This document shows positions 34,201-42,187 of a stretch of DNA of 42,288 bases, piece by piece. The stretch's first letter is position 1; each line of letters starts with the position of its first letter. Source of the stretch: Xanthobacteraceae bacterium (GTDB lineage: Bacteria; Pseudomonadota; Alphaproteobacteria; Rhizobiales; Xanthobacteraceae); assembly GCA_028282095.1 (NCBI GenBank), contig JANQIP010000084.1:1-42288 (forward strand), given 5' to 3'. Under the pieces are notes generated by a model. That model had not been told where the DNA came from, did not search any database, and worked only from the letters and a program-made list of their open reading frames with translations. Both the position numbers and the translations under genes were made by a program.

Positions 34201-34376
34201 CAACGCGGCTGACGACCTCGACATTCGACATTCTTGCAGCCGATCCCAAGGTCGGCCGCGCCGAAGCGCTGCGGCGTGCCATGCTGGCCTATCTCGAAGA
34301 CACGTCCGATCCGCGCACAGCCGATCCCGCCTTCTGGGGTCCGTTCTCGATCGTCGGCGAGGGCGCGAAGCTTTGA
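31215..34376 (+). CDS. Exported TPR-CHAT protein (caspase-like peptidase fold)
   Basis: Protein of 1053 residues. A signal peptide (about 1-28, hydrophobic LVSVLILAIGLVAAAG, ending QAQRGG) points to the periplasm or beyond. Residues about 30-480 are some ten TPR units of the kinesin-light-chain type, for example NNLAHLYERLGRYAEADRLY and NNLAVVYVGEERYEEAEPLY. A helical, partly coiled region (about 490-640) follows. The last 400 residues are a CHAT domain with LIVPSGPLTALPFHLL, YFATHGLV (His905), VVLSACNTIAGE (Cys956) and FFYAGARALLVSHWAVES. The His/Cys dyad is intact, so peptidase activity is plausible; the substrate is unknown. The start ATG at 31215 has AGGAAAG 7 bases upstream. It is not next to any CRISPR or known defence gene. 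Confidence 0.9.
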   Translation: MRFLRLVSVLILAIGLVAAAGPGPAQAQRGGLADGQKRFQKLYAAGKYKEALAVARKNEAAAKRRGRNNLPYVIALNDLGRANQALGHYKKAERAFKQVVSILKKNVPAADPKLIQATANLAKVNLLLGRYDRAETMFKRAHKAATRRSKKPSRGLATLTMNLGDVYRFQARYEQAETQYKRALEMAEQTAGSDSIEVADTLNNLTKIYEDQGRFAEAETALIRARAINERVRGPDHPDVAFNINNLAHLYERLGRYAEADRLYQRAIAMWEKALGPKHPDLATALNNLAVVYVGEERYEEAEPLYKRALSIREGVFGPKSTEAATINNNLAQLYEFQERYADVETFAKNALAVVEKTLGPDNPDTAKVVRKLGVAYEGQGRHGQAEKQFKRALDIFTKAFGPDHRFVATVLMSQARLFARERRYDEADAALNRALAINEKTRGANHPEVARVRHRLARLNADRGEPGQALAHSRKASAAVLAHAATEISSGPGAGGGLVEQRARYFVTHVANAAAAARAGLESKSVLDEEAFKNAQWANQSAAAAAIQQMGVRAAAGNDALAALVRENQDLTAFWRARDRALTDALSQPSTPANAAVIAKIRKQIAETERKLDKVAARLRTEFSEFAALTRPSPMTTQDVRRQLGADEGLVFLLPGENESYVFAVTREGYDWKTIPIDLDSLTEKIIAFRRGLFVDAATDPGQRRERFDLDVAHALHATLIGPVEDLVRDKRHLLIVPSGPLTALPFHLLVTEKPADYQSGSVEAQYRAAAWLIRRHAVTVLPSVASLKALRMRARRQDSGKPLLGFGDPVFRSNRTPGPAKREGTTRSLVTRAYSEFWRGAGVDPEQISKTLPRLEETADELRIIADKLGAPESDIKLRKEASEAAVKHAPLEDYRIVYFATHGLVAGDIKGLAEPSLALTIPREATDEDDGLLTASEIAQLKLNADWVVLSACNTIAGEKPGAEALSGLARAFFYAGARALLVSHWAVESNAATRLTTSTFDILAADPKVGRAEALRRAMLAYLEDTSDPRTADPAFWGPFSIVGEGAKL

Positions 34377-34415
34377 CGAAAGACCGATCCGAAGGGTCAT
34401 TGGCCAGTTGCCAAA

Positions 34416-34458
34416 GTATGATCCCGAGATTTCAAGACTATTCGCCTAAAATCATGCG
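34416..34458 (+). repeat. Family A palindromic repeat, copy 11
   Basis: A diverged core (GTATGATCCCGAGATTTCAA, then TTCGCCTAAAATCATGCGG) is followed by the A-rich linker AAAACAAACAGAATCG. It lies 40 bp after the TPR-CHAT stop. Confidence 0.65.
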
Positions 34459-34528
34459 GAAAACAAACAGAATCGAAGCGTAACTGATTCGATCTGAAGG
34501 AATCGTGCTTTATTTCCTTTGATTCGCC

Positions 34529-34572
34529 GCATGATCTTGTCCAATAAGTCTACCAGTTTTTCGGGATCATGC
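34529..34572 (-). repeat. Family A palindromic repeat, copy 12
   Basis: Minus-orientation core (GCATGATCTTGTCCAATAAG, then TTTTTCGGGATCATGC). With copy 11 it forms an inverted pair about 70 bp apart, sharing a single central segment in which GATTCGATCTGAAGGAATC is the second-hairpin remnant. Confidence 0.75.
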
Positions 34573-34937
34573 TCGAGACATTTCTCAGCCGGAACCCGTT
34601 CGCCGCATAAAACCTGACCAGCAAGAACAATCAAAGGGAATACCGACTTCTTCAATAAAGAATTCATGCCAAGGACTGGCGCGTCAAGCCGAGAGTTTCG
34701 ACCACAGTCGTTTGATCATCAAGCTAGCCGGCCAAAAAGTTATCGGATTTCGTGGATGTCGTTGCGACAGGTGCGCCCGCCAATACTGTACTTGCCGGGA
34801 TTTTTGTGTTGCCGACACGCCACGTCGTCACGAAAACATGCGTCACCAACAAGCGCCAGACGCCTTGACGGTTGATCCTACCCCGAGCCTCGTTCAAATT
34901 AAGTTGGGGAACCCATTATGGGCTGGGGGGCGTTATC

Positions 34938-35876
34938 ATGAATAGGATTCTGGCCGGTGGCATTGGTTTATTGACGGCGTTCGCTGTTGTGGCACCTGCT
35001 TTGGCAGGCGAACCGCCGCCACCGCGACGAGCCGCGCCGGCTCGTGTTGCGCCGCAACCGGAACCGGAGCCCGTACGCCAGGCCAGCAATTGGTCGGGCG
35101 GCCAGATCGGCAGCTCCAATGGCGGCAGCTTCTCAAACAACGCCTTCGTCGAACCGGGCTCTTGGATCTGTCCGTCCATCACCACGATCGGCGATGGCTG
35201 TCATGAGACGCCGTTCAGCTTTGATGAACGCGCTTCGAGTTTCACGACCGGCGGGTTCCTGGGCTATAATATGCAGTTTGGCGCCATCGTCATCGGTGTC
35301 GAGGGCGACATAATGTACAAGGACGCAGAGAGCTCGGTCAGCCAAAGGACCGAGACGTTATTCTATCCTAACAACTACTTCCTGCGAGAAGACGAGTTCC
35401 AGGGGACGCTGAAACAGGGCTGGAACGGCTCCGTGCGCGGGCGTATCGGCGTGCTCGTGATGCCGACGGTCCTGGTCTATGGAACCGGCGGATTGGCTTT
35501 CGGAAAGGTCAGCGGATCGCTCTCATACAACGGCTACATTTACGATTGCGGCGGCAGCCCTGGGAGTTGCCTTGATCCCTACGGCAGTGCATCGGCAACC
35601 ACGCACTTCAGCGAGACACGCAGTGGCTACACGGTCGGTGGCGGCATCGAAGTGCAGTTGTTGGGGCCATTGACCGGTAGAATGGAATACCGGTACACCG
35701 ATCTCGGCAGCTTCACCAAGGGGTTTCCGGTCGACACAGATTGCTCTGGTTGCGTATCTGAGTCCCCAGGCGCAACCATCGATCTGCATCCGACCTCCCA
35801 TAACTTGACCTTCGGCATCGGCTTGCCGCTTGGCAGCGTGCTCGGCTTGCTGGGCGGTGGATTGGGCTCGCTTTAG
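34938..35876 (+). CDS. Outer-membrane beta-barrel protein (Omp25/Omp31-like)
   Basis: Protein of 312 residues. A signal peptide ends at VVAPALAGE. A Pro/Arg-rich stretch (about 25-50) leads into a barrel with alternating Gly/aromatic strands: GGFLGYNMQFGAIVIGVEGD, GSVRGRIGVLVMPTVLVYGTGG, YTVGGGIEVQLLGPLTGRMEY, YRYTDLGSF and HNLTFGIGLPLG. These are hallmarks of the small alphaproteobacterial surface-antigen porin-like family. Four Cys in loops (CPSITTIGDGC, CGGSPGSC) are unusual for the family and could form periplasmic-side disulfides. The last strand is followed by a Gly/Leu tail (VLGLLGGGLGSL) in place of the usual terminal Phe. The ATG at 34938 follows a GGGGGG run as ribosome site. A bidirectional terminator follows at 35904-35931. 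Confidence 0.88.
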   Translation: MNRILAGGIGLLTAFAVVAPALAGEPPPPRRAAPARVAPQPEPEPVRQASNWSGGQIGSSNGGSFSNNAFVEPGSWICPSITTIGDGCHETPFSFDERASSFTTGGFLGYNMQFGAIVIGVEGDIMYKDAESSVSQRTETLFYPNNYFLREDEFQGTLKQGWNGSVRGRIGVLVMPTVLVYGTGGLAFGKVSGSLSYNGYIYDCGGSPGSCLDPYGSASATTHFSETRSGYTVGGGIEVQLLGPLTGRMEYRYTDLGSFTKGFPVDTDCSGCVSESPGATIDLHPTSHNLTFGIGLPLGSVLGLLGGGLGSL

Positions 35877-35900
35877 AGCCGACCCCTTCGTCATGAATCA

Positions 35901-35931
35901 AAAGGGCCGGCGGGGCGTGCCGGCCCTTTTT
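35901..35931 (+). terminator. Bidirectional Rho-independent terminator
   Basis: An 8-bp GC stem GGGCCGGC/GCCGGCCC with a 7-base loop is flanked by AAAA on the left and TTTTT on the right, so it can end the plus-strand outer-membrane protein transcript and the minus-strand phn transcript. It begins 25 bp past the outer-membrane protein stop and touches the phnL stop codon at 35931. Confidence 0.88.
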
Positions 35932-36724
35932 CAGTTCGTTGGGGCGAATCTTCCAACATCGATGACTTGATCGGCAATGGCGTCGCGCACGTCCTCGTCG
36001 TGAACGATGGCGATGATGGCAGCTCCCTGTTGCTTCTTCTCGGCGATCAGGTCGACCACGACGGCGCGGTTTGCGGCGTCCAGCGAGGCGGTCGGCTCGT
36101 CCAGCAGCAGAACCGGCAGGTCGGGCAGAAAGCCGCGCGCGATGTTGACCCGCTGCTGCTCTCCGCCGGAGAAGGTCGCGGGCGGCAAGGTCCACAGCCA
36201 TTCCGGGATGTTCAGCCGGCAGAGCAACTCGGCGGCGCGCGCGTACGCTGGGTCGAGCAAGGCGCCGCCCGGATCGAATTGCGTTGCCGTTGAAGCCGGG
36301 CTTGCGCCATTTGCTTCCAAGCGGACGCTGTCGCGAGCCGGCTCACGCCTCGCCGGGACACGCTCAAGCGATTCGGCGACCACGGCGAGCGTCGGCACGC
36401 GCGGAACGACACGCAGGAACTGGCTGACATAGCCGATGACGCCGCGGCGCAGGGCGAGGATGCGACGCGGCTCCGCGGTTGCGACATCGACGAGGTTTTC
36501 TCCGTGCCGCACCAGGATCTCCCCGGCCTCGCAGCGGTAAGCCCCGTAGATCAGTTTGAGGATCGACGATTTTCCGGTGCCCGACGGACCGGCGAGCACA
36601 ATGCACTGACCGGGCTCGGCGGCGAAGGTGACATCTCTGAGCACGGGCAGGCGAATGCCGCCTTGCAGATGCATGGTGAAGGTCTTGCCGACTCCGGAAA
36701 GCTTGAGTGCGAACATGGGTACCG

Positions 36725-36728
<4 letters not shown>
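35931..36728 (-). CDS. phnL: C-P lyase system ATP-binding protein PhnL
   Basis: ABC-type ATPase of 265 residues that joins the C-P lyase complex and is not a membrane transporter subunit. Walker A is GPSGTGKSS, the signature FSGGEQQRV, Walker B VLLLDEPTASLD and the switch His is in IVHDEDV. The PhnL-specific VIGYVSQFLRVVPRV is present. About 30 residues after LAVVAESLERV (REPARDSVRLEANGASPAST) are extra compared with the roughly 230-residue standard PhnL, explaining the length of 265. It overlaps the phnK stop by ATGA and is last in the operon. Confidence 0.93.
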
Positions 36729-37515
<787 letters not shown>

Positions 37516-37519
<4 letters not shown>

Positions 37520-38025
37520 CGCGCTCCCCCTTCCAGCAACACGCGAAAACTGAAGCCGTGGCGCTCGAAGCCAAGCTGCTCATAGAAGGCATGCGCGCGC
37601 TCGCGCCTGGCGTTCGACGACAGAGCGAGCTTGTAGCAGCCCTTGTCGCGGCAATAGGCGATGGCGAACGCCATCATCGCCTGCCCGATGCCGCTGCCCT
37701 GCCGCCCCGGATCAACCACCACGTCCTCGACGATGCCGGAGGGGGTGCCGAGATGGCCGAGATTGTCCATGATCAGCAGCGCGAAGCTGCCGACGATCCG
37801 GCCGTCCTCTTCGGCGACATAGAGCGCATAATCGGGATAGCGCTGGAACCGGTGCAACAGGGCCGCCGCCTCCTCGATCGCAAGCGTTTGGCCGTCATCG
37901 ATCTCCGGCTGCGCGTAGAGCGCAAGCACGGCGGGCAGGTCGGCTTGTTCCGCCTTGCGGACGCGGAACGGCTCGACGCCGCCCGGGCTCGGCTGCGGGC
38001 CGGTTTCGCGTTCGATCCCGCTCAC
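37516..38025 (-). CDS. GNAT family N-acetyltransferase embedded in the phn operon
   Basis: Protein of 169 residues. The GNAT fold is shown by FRVRKAEQADLPAVLALY (beta1-alpha1), VGSFALLIMDNL, and the acetyl-CoA loop VEDVVVDPGRQGSGIGQAMM (R/QxxGxG/A pattern as RQGSGIG), followed by CYKLALSSNARRERAHAFYEQLGFERHG. The gene lies between phnJ and phnK with GTGA overlaps on both sides, so it is a full member of the operon. By context it may acetylate aminoalkylphosphonates as PhnO does in E. coli; it is not closely PhnO-like by eye, and the substrate is inferred only. The GTG at 38025 was chosen for the overlap. Confidence 0.87.
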
Positions 38026-38900
38026 GCGCAGCCTCCCTCGCTGGTGGCGCCTGCCTTGACGACCGAGCCTGCGCTCCGGCGTGTCTCGCAATAGTCGGTG
38101 TCCGAACAAACGAACATGCGTCCGCCGCGGTCGTCGGTGATCACCTCGTCGAGGTAACCGTCAGTGGCGCCGCACAGCGCGCAAGTCCCGTCGTGGCGGT
38201 AGGGCTCGAACGGGTGATCCTCGAAATCGAGCGAGACGACGCGCGTATGGGGCGGAATGGCATAGATGCGTTTCTCGCGGCCGGCGCCGAACAGTTGCAG
38301 GGCCGGGCAATTGTCCATCTTTGGATTGTCGAATTTCGGCGTCGGAGACGGGTCCATCACATAGCGGTCGTCGACTCTCACGGGATAGGCAAAGGTGGTG
38401 GCGATGTGCCCGTGCCGGGCGATGTCCTCGTAGAGCTTGACCTGCATGAGACCGTAATCGGCAAGCGCGTGCAGGCGGCGCGTCTCGGTCTCGCGCGGTT
38501 CAAGAAACCGGAGCGGCTCGGGGATCGGGACCTGAAACACGATGACCTGGCCGGCCTTCAGCGGACGCTCGGGGATGCGATGCCGGGTCTGGATGACGGT
38601 CGCTTCCTCCGTGCTCGTGGTGGTGCGCACGCCCGCGGTCTTCGCAAAAAACTTGCGGATCGACACGGCATTCGTGGTGTCGTCCGAACCCTGGTCGATC
38701 ACCTTGAGCACATCGTGCGGGCCGAGGATGGCGGCGGTCACCTGCACGCCGCCGGTCCCCCAGCCATAGGGCATCGGCATTTCGCGGCTGGCGAACGGCA
38801 CCTGATAGCCGGGAATGGCGATCGCCTTGAGGATGGCGCGGCGGATCATCCGCTTGGTCTGCTCGTCGAGATAGGCAAAGTTGTAGGCGGGCGCGTTCAT
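38022..38900 (-). CDS. phnJ: C-P lyase, radical SAM subunit PhnJ
   Basis: Protein of 292 residues that cleaves the carbon-phosphorus bond of ribose-5-phosphonate-type intermediates. The Fe-S cysteines appear as C-x2-C-x21-C (CALCGATDG to MFVC) and then C-x5-C (CSDTDYC), matching PhnJ and unlike usual radical SAM proteins. Other conserved parts are RRAILKAIAIPGYQVPFAS, MPYGWGTGGVQVTA and DQGSDDTTNAVSIRKFF. The start ATG overlaps the phnI stop by 4 bp. Confidence 0.95.
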   Translation of the reverse strand: MNAPAYNFAYLDEQTKRMIRRAILKAIAIPGYQVPFASREMPMPYGWGTGGVQVTAAILGPHDVLKVIDQGSDDTTNAVSIRKFFAKTAGVRTTTSTEEATVIQTRHRIPERPLKAGQVIVFQVPIPEPLRFLEPRETETRRLHALADYGLMQVKLYEDIARHGHIATTFAYPVRVDDRYVMDPSPTPKFDNPKMDNCPALQLFGAGREKRIYAIPPHTRVVSLDFEDHPFEPYRHDGTCALCGATDGYLDEVITDDRGGRMFVCSDTDYCETRRSAGSVVKAGATSEGGCA

Positions 38901-40000
38901 TCCGCCGCCTCCTGCGCGGCCGTGTCGCCCTCGCGCGCGGTCTCCACCTCGGCGGTCGCGCGCATGCGGCGCACGAGGCCGAGCTCGGCCTGGAAGTCGA
39001 CATAATGCGGCAGCTTCAGGTGCTCCACGAAGCCGGTCGCCTGCACATTGTCGGAATGCGACAGCACGAACTCCTCGTCCTGCGCCGGGGCCTTGACCTC
39101 GTCATCGAGCTCGCGGGCGCGCAGCGCGCGGTCGACCAGCGCCATGCTCATGGCCTTGCGCTCGCTATGGCCGAACGACAGCCCATAGCCGCGGGTGAAA
39201 CAGGGCGGCGCCGAAGCCGAGCCCTTGAACTGGGTGATCATCTGGCACTCGGTCACGGTCAGGCGCCCGAGCGGCAGTGCGAAGCCGGCTTCTTCGGCGA
39301 ACACCTCGACTTCAACCTCGCCGAGGCGAATTTCGCCGGCGAAGGGATGGTTGCGGCCGTAGCCGCGCTGGGTCGAGTAGCCGAGCGCGAGGAGAAATCC
39401 CTCATCGCCGCGCGCGAGATTCTGCAGCCGCACGTCGCGCTCTGCGGGAAAGGCAAGCGGCTCGCGGGTGAGATCGCCGACCGGCGCTTGCGGATCGTCC
39501 GCCGGCGCCGGCTCGATCAGCCCTTCCGCTTGCAGGAGATCGGTGACGCGCGGCATTGCAACGGGCGCAGGATCGCCGGTTGCCGGCGGTTCGGGATCGC
39601 CGGCTGCGCCTTCGAGCAGGCGATGGGTGTAGTCGAATGTCGGGCCCAGCACCTGGCCACCGGGCAGGTCCTTGAAGGTCGCGGAGATGCGCCGGCGCAC
39701 CTGCATCGCACCGGTATCGAGCGGGAGTGTCGCGCCGAAGCGCGGCAGGGTGGCGCGGAACGCGCGCAGCAGGAAGATCGCTTCGATCAGATCGCCGCGC
39801 GCCTGCTTGATCGCGAGCGCGGCGAGCTCGCGGTCATAGAGCGATCCTTCGGTCATGACGCGATCGACGGCGAGCGCAAGCTGCTCGGAAATCTGTTCCG
39901 TCGTCAGCTCGGGCGTATCGCGCGCGCCGCGCCGCTCATGCGCGAGCAGCCGGTGGGCGTTTTCGATGGCGCGCTCGCCGCCCTTCACCGCGACATACAT
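38897..40000 (-). CDS. phnI: C-P lyase subunit PhnI
   Basis: Protein of 367 residues, the nucleosidase-like core subunit that with PhnG, PhnH and PhnL links phosphonate to ribose. It begins MYVAVKGGERAIENAH; later HPFAGEIRLGEVEVE, YGLSFGHSERKAMSMALVDR and HYVDFQAELGLVRRMR are typical. A Pro/Ala/Asp-rich stretch near residues 140-180 is a linker. The ATG begins 1 bp after the phnH stop. Confidence 0.94.
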   Translation of the reverse strand: MYVAVKGGERAIENAHRLLAHERRGARDTPELTTEQISEQLALAVDRVMTEGSLYDRELAALAIKQARGDLIEAIFLLRAFRATLPRFGATLPLDTGAMQVRRRISATFKDLPGGQVLGPTFDYTHRLLEGAAGDPEPPATGDPAPVAMPRVTDLLQAEGLIEPAPADDPQAPVGDLTREPLAFPAERDVRLQNLARGDEGFLLALGYSTQRGYGRNHPFAGEIRLGEVEVEVFAEEAGFALPLGRLTVTECQMITQFKGSASAPPCFTRGYGLSFGHSERKAMSMALVDRALRARELDDEVKAPAQDEEFVLSHSDNVQATGFVEHLKLPHYVDFQAELGLVRRMRATAEVETAREGDTAAQEAAE

Positions 40001-40001
40001 C

Positions 40002-40598
40002 TCAGACCTCGTCGATCAGCTTTGTGGAGCGCGGCAGCGCCGCAACCCTTGCGTCGGTCACCAGCAGGAGATCGACACCGCGCGGAAACAGCGCACGATT
40101 GTGGGCAAGCCGCTGCGGGAAATCCGCCGGCAAGGGCGTGGCGTGCAGGATACGGCGATCCTCGATGCCGGGGCCGCAGAACGCCAACTCGTACCCGTGC
40201 TCCAGGCTTGCGACTTGAAGAATGAGCGTTGCCGAACGGTCGGGATATTCCGGCGTGCCGAGCGGAAAAGCATCGAACGGCGGCATGTTCGCGGGGTCGG
40301 CCAGGATGGCGAACGCTGCTTGCTGCGGCTCCGTCACGATCGGCGCGCCGGCATGGAAGCGCAGCCAATAGGCGACATCGGTCGGCGCGAACGGATCATC
40401 GAGGAAGACCGGCGTGTCCTGATCGAACAAAGTCAGCGCGACCGCGGCGCTCGCGGGCGTCAGTGGCGGCGGCGGCGACAGCATCTGCGGCAGATCGCAT
40501 AGCGTTGCCGGACGCGCGAGTGCGTCCATGACGCTGCGGAAGACCGACTGCGCCGACAGCACGGGATCGCAGAAGCCGGGAGCGAGCGCCGCCGTCAT
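40002..40598 (-). CDS. phnH: C-P lyase subunit PhnH
   Basis: Protein of 198 residues of the core complex. FCDPVLSAQSVFRSVMDALA at the N terminus, VALTLFDQDTPVFLD, YWLRFHAGAP and FPLGTPEYPDRSATLILQV are characteristic. Its start lies 1 bp after the phnG stop. PhnH is PLP-transferase-like in fold without the cofactor. Confidence 0.93.
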   Translation of the reverse strand: MTAALAPGFCDPVLSAQSVFRSVMDALARPATLCDLPQMLSPPPPLTPASAAVALTLFDQDTPVFLDDPFAPTDVAYWLRFHAGAPIVTEPQQAAFAILADPANMPPFDAFPLGTPEYPDRSATLILQVASLEHGYELAFCGPGIEDRRILHATPLPADFPQRLAHNRALFPRGVDLLLVTDARVAALPRSTKLIDEV

Positions 40599-40599
40599 C

Positions 40600-41109
40600 T
40601 CAGTCTTCCCCGCGCACTAGCGTGAAAAAATCGACGCGCGTTGCGGCTGTGTGTTCCGCGTTCTTTCGCTGCTCGGCTTCAAGGCGCGCGCGCAAGGGCG
40701 CAAGCACTTTTTCTTCTAGCGCGCCGCGATAGGGGGCGTACTGGAACAGAGCATCACACAGCGCGACGAGACGCGCCTTCTCGCGGGCGCGCCCGAGCAC
40801 ATAGCCGAACCCGATCTCGCCCGAGGCAAGCCGCACCGCCGCGCGCGAAACCGTGGCTTCGCCGAGATTGAACGCACTGCCGTCGCCGCCGATCCGGCCG
40901 CGCACCATGACAAGGCCGGTCTCCGACGGTTTTGCTTCCTCGTGCTCGGGCAGTGCGCCGATCTCAGCTACGAGAGCCGCCAGCTCGTCCCTGTCTGCCT
41001 CGACGAGCAGCCGCATCGCGGCACGACGCGCGGCGATCTCTCCATCGCCGTCCGCCGTGCCATCGGCATTCGGTTGCGCCGCGCCGCTTGCCATCACCGA
41101 GATGTCCAT
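40600..41109 (-). CDS. phnG: C-P lyase subunit PhnG
   Basis: Protein of 169 residues. After an Ala/Asp-rich N terminus come RRAAMRLLVEADRDELAALV, ETGLVMVRGRIGGDGSAFNL, GEATVSRAAVRLASGEIGFGYVLGR and LCDALFQ, the PhnG signature. The ATG at 41109 is listed; ATG 41094 (MASGAA) is possible, as neither has a strong ribosome site. First gene of the phnG-H-I-J-GNAT-K-L run, 160 bp downstream of phnE on the same strand. Confidence 0.92.
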   Translation of the reverse strand: MDISVMASGAAQPNADGTADGDGEIAARRAAMRLLVEADRDELAALVAEIGALPEHEEAKPSETGLVMVRGRIGGDGSAFNLGEATVSRAAVRLASGEIGFGYVLGRAREKARLVALCDALFQYAPYRGALEEKVLAPLRARLEAEQRKNAEHTAATRVDFFTLVRGED

Positions 41110-41269
41110 ATGCGTTGTTCTAGATCTCTGTTTGGGCAGGGACGAACCCACCTGCGATTCGATCCCCTTTTTTTGGACGGTCCGATTCCAGGGCCGTGGA
41201 GCGGCCGCCTCGAAATGGCTTGAGCTTTGCGCCGCACGACCCGTCGGTCGGCCGCCGCAAGCCCGGAAC
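41110..41269. other. Spacer between phnE and phnG
   Basis: A 160-bp gap with no gene. It includes a T7 run (CTTTTTTTGG) near 41167. It could hold a promoter for the phnG operon or an internal processing site. No Pho-box-like direct repeat is clear to me. Confidence 0.4.
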
Positions 41270-42094
41270 TCAGACGAGCATGCGGCGAAGCTGGGCGCTG
41301 ATCACGTCGATGATCATCACCGAGGCGACGATGATGATCATGATCGCCGCGGTCTCGGCATAATTGAAGCTGCGGATGTTCTCGTAGATGGTCTGGCCGA
41401 TCCCGCCGGCGCCGATAATGCCGAGCACGGTGGCCGAACGCACATTGGTCTCGAACCGGTAGAGCGTGTACGAGGTCCACAACGGCATTACTTGCGGGAT
41501 CAGTCCGAAGATCACCTCCTGCAGGCGACTGGCGCCGGTTGCGCGGATGCCCTCCACCGGCCGCGGATCGGCGGATTCCACGGCTTCGGAGAACAGCTTG
41601 GCGATGATGCCGGTGTTGTGAACGAACAACGCCATCACGCCCGCGAACGGCCCGAGCCCGACCGCCACGACGAACAGCAGCGCGAATACGATTTCATTGA
41701 TCGCGCGGGATGCGTCCATCAGGCGCCGCGTCGGCTGCACGATCCAGATCGGGCACACATTCGAGGAGCTTAAGATCGCGAACGGAATGCCGAACACGAC
41801 TGCGAGCGCCGTTCCCCACGCCGCGATCTGAATCGTGACGATCATCTCATCGATGTAAAGCTCCCACTCATGGAAGTTCGGCTGCAGGAAGGCCGATCCG
41901 AACTCCGCCATGTTGCGCCAATCGGTGAGGAGATTGGCGGCCTTGCTCATCTCCGCCGGTCCCCAGCTCCAGGCGAGGAACAAAGCGAGCGCCAGCCAGA
42001 GGCCGGCGCTGCGCAGGCGGCGTGAAAGCGGCGGGCGCGGAACGACGACGCCGTCGCCGGCCGGCCGGTCAGCCGTCACAGGGATGTTCGACAT
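41270..42094 (-). CDS. phnE: Phosphonate ABC transporter permease PhnE
   Basis: Integral-membrane permease of 274 residues. An N-terminal membrane segment (about 29-46) is followed by a periplasmic stretch and five more helices. The EAA-type cytoplasmic loop has SADPRPVEGIRATGASRLQEV, and VRSATVLGIIGAGGIGQTIYE is the PhnE hallmark. The standard partners phnC (ATPase) and phnD (binding protein) are not in the window; they would be expected on the right, past the repeat at 42188-42288. The ATG at 42094 has no strong upstream ribosome site. Confidence 0.92.
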   Translation of the reverse strand: MSNIPVTADRPAGDGVVVPRPPLSRRLRSAGLWLALALFLAWSWGPAEMSKAANLLTDWRNMAEFGSAFLQPNFHEWELYIDEMIVTIQIAAWGTALAVVFGIPFAILSSSNVCPIWIVQPTRRLMDASRAINEIVFALLFVVAVGLGPFAGVMALFVHNTGIIAKLFSEAVESADPRPVEGIRATGASRLQEVIFGLIPQVMPLWTSYTLYRFETNVRSATVLGIIGAGGIGQTIYENIRSFNYAETAAIMIIIVASVMIIDVISAQLRRMLV

Positions 42095-42187
42095 GGGCGG
42101 TCGTAAGGATCAGCTCGAGACTGGACAATCATACTGTTTCCGCCTGATTAGTTCGGTGACGAACTATGCCGTGGGTTGAAGCTCTTG

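Larger units (their letters stand above)
34377..34937. other. Repeat-bearing intergenic spacer
   Basis: About 560 bp with no supported gene; an open frame at 34666-34875 has no family resemblance. Two family A repeats face each other at 34416-34458 and 34529-34572. The region from 34600 to 34930 is less GC-rich than the rest and probably holds the promoter of the outer-membrane protein gene. Confidence 0.5.

Noticed and set aside
31215..34376. TPR-CHAT protein as part of a CRISPR-linked (Craspase-like) system
   Set aside because: No CRISPR array, no gRAMP/Cas7-11-like gene nearby, and this protein has a signal peptide, unlike the cytosolic CRISPR partner.
34666..34875. Short plus-strand open frame before the outer-membrane protein gene
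   Set aside because: Composition and lack of a ribosome site or family match make it a chance frame in the leader region.
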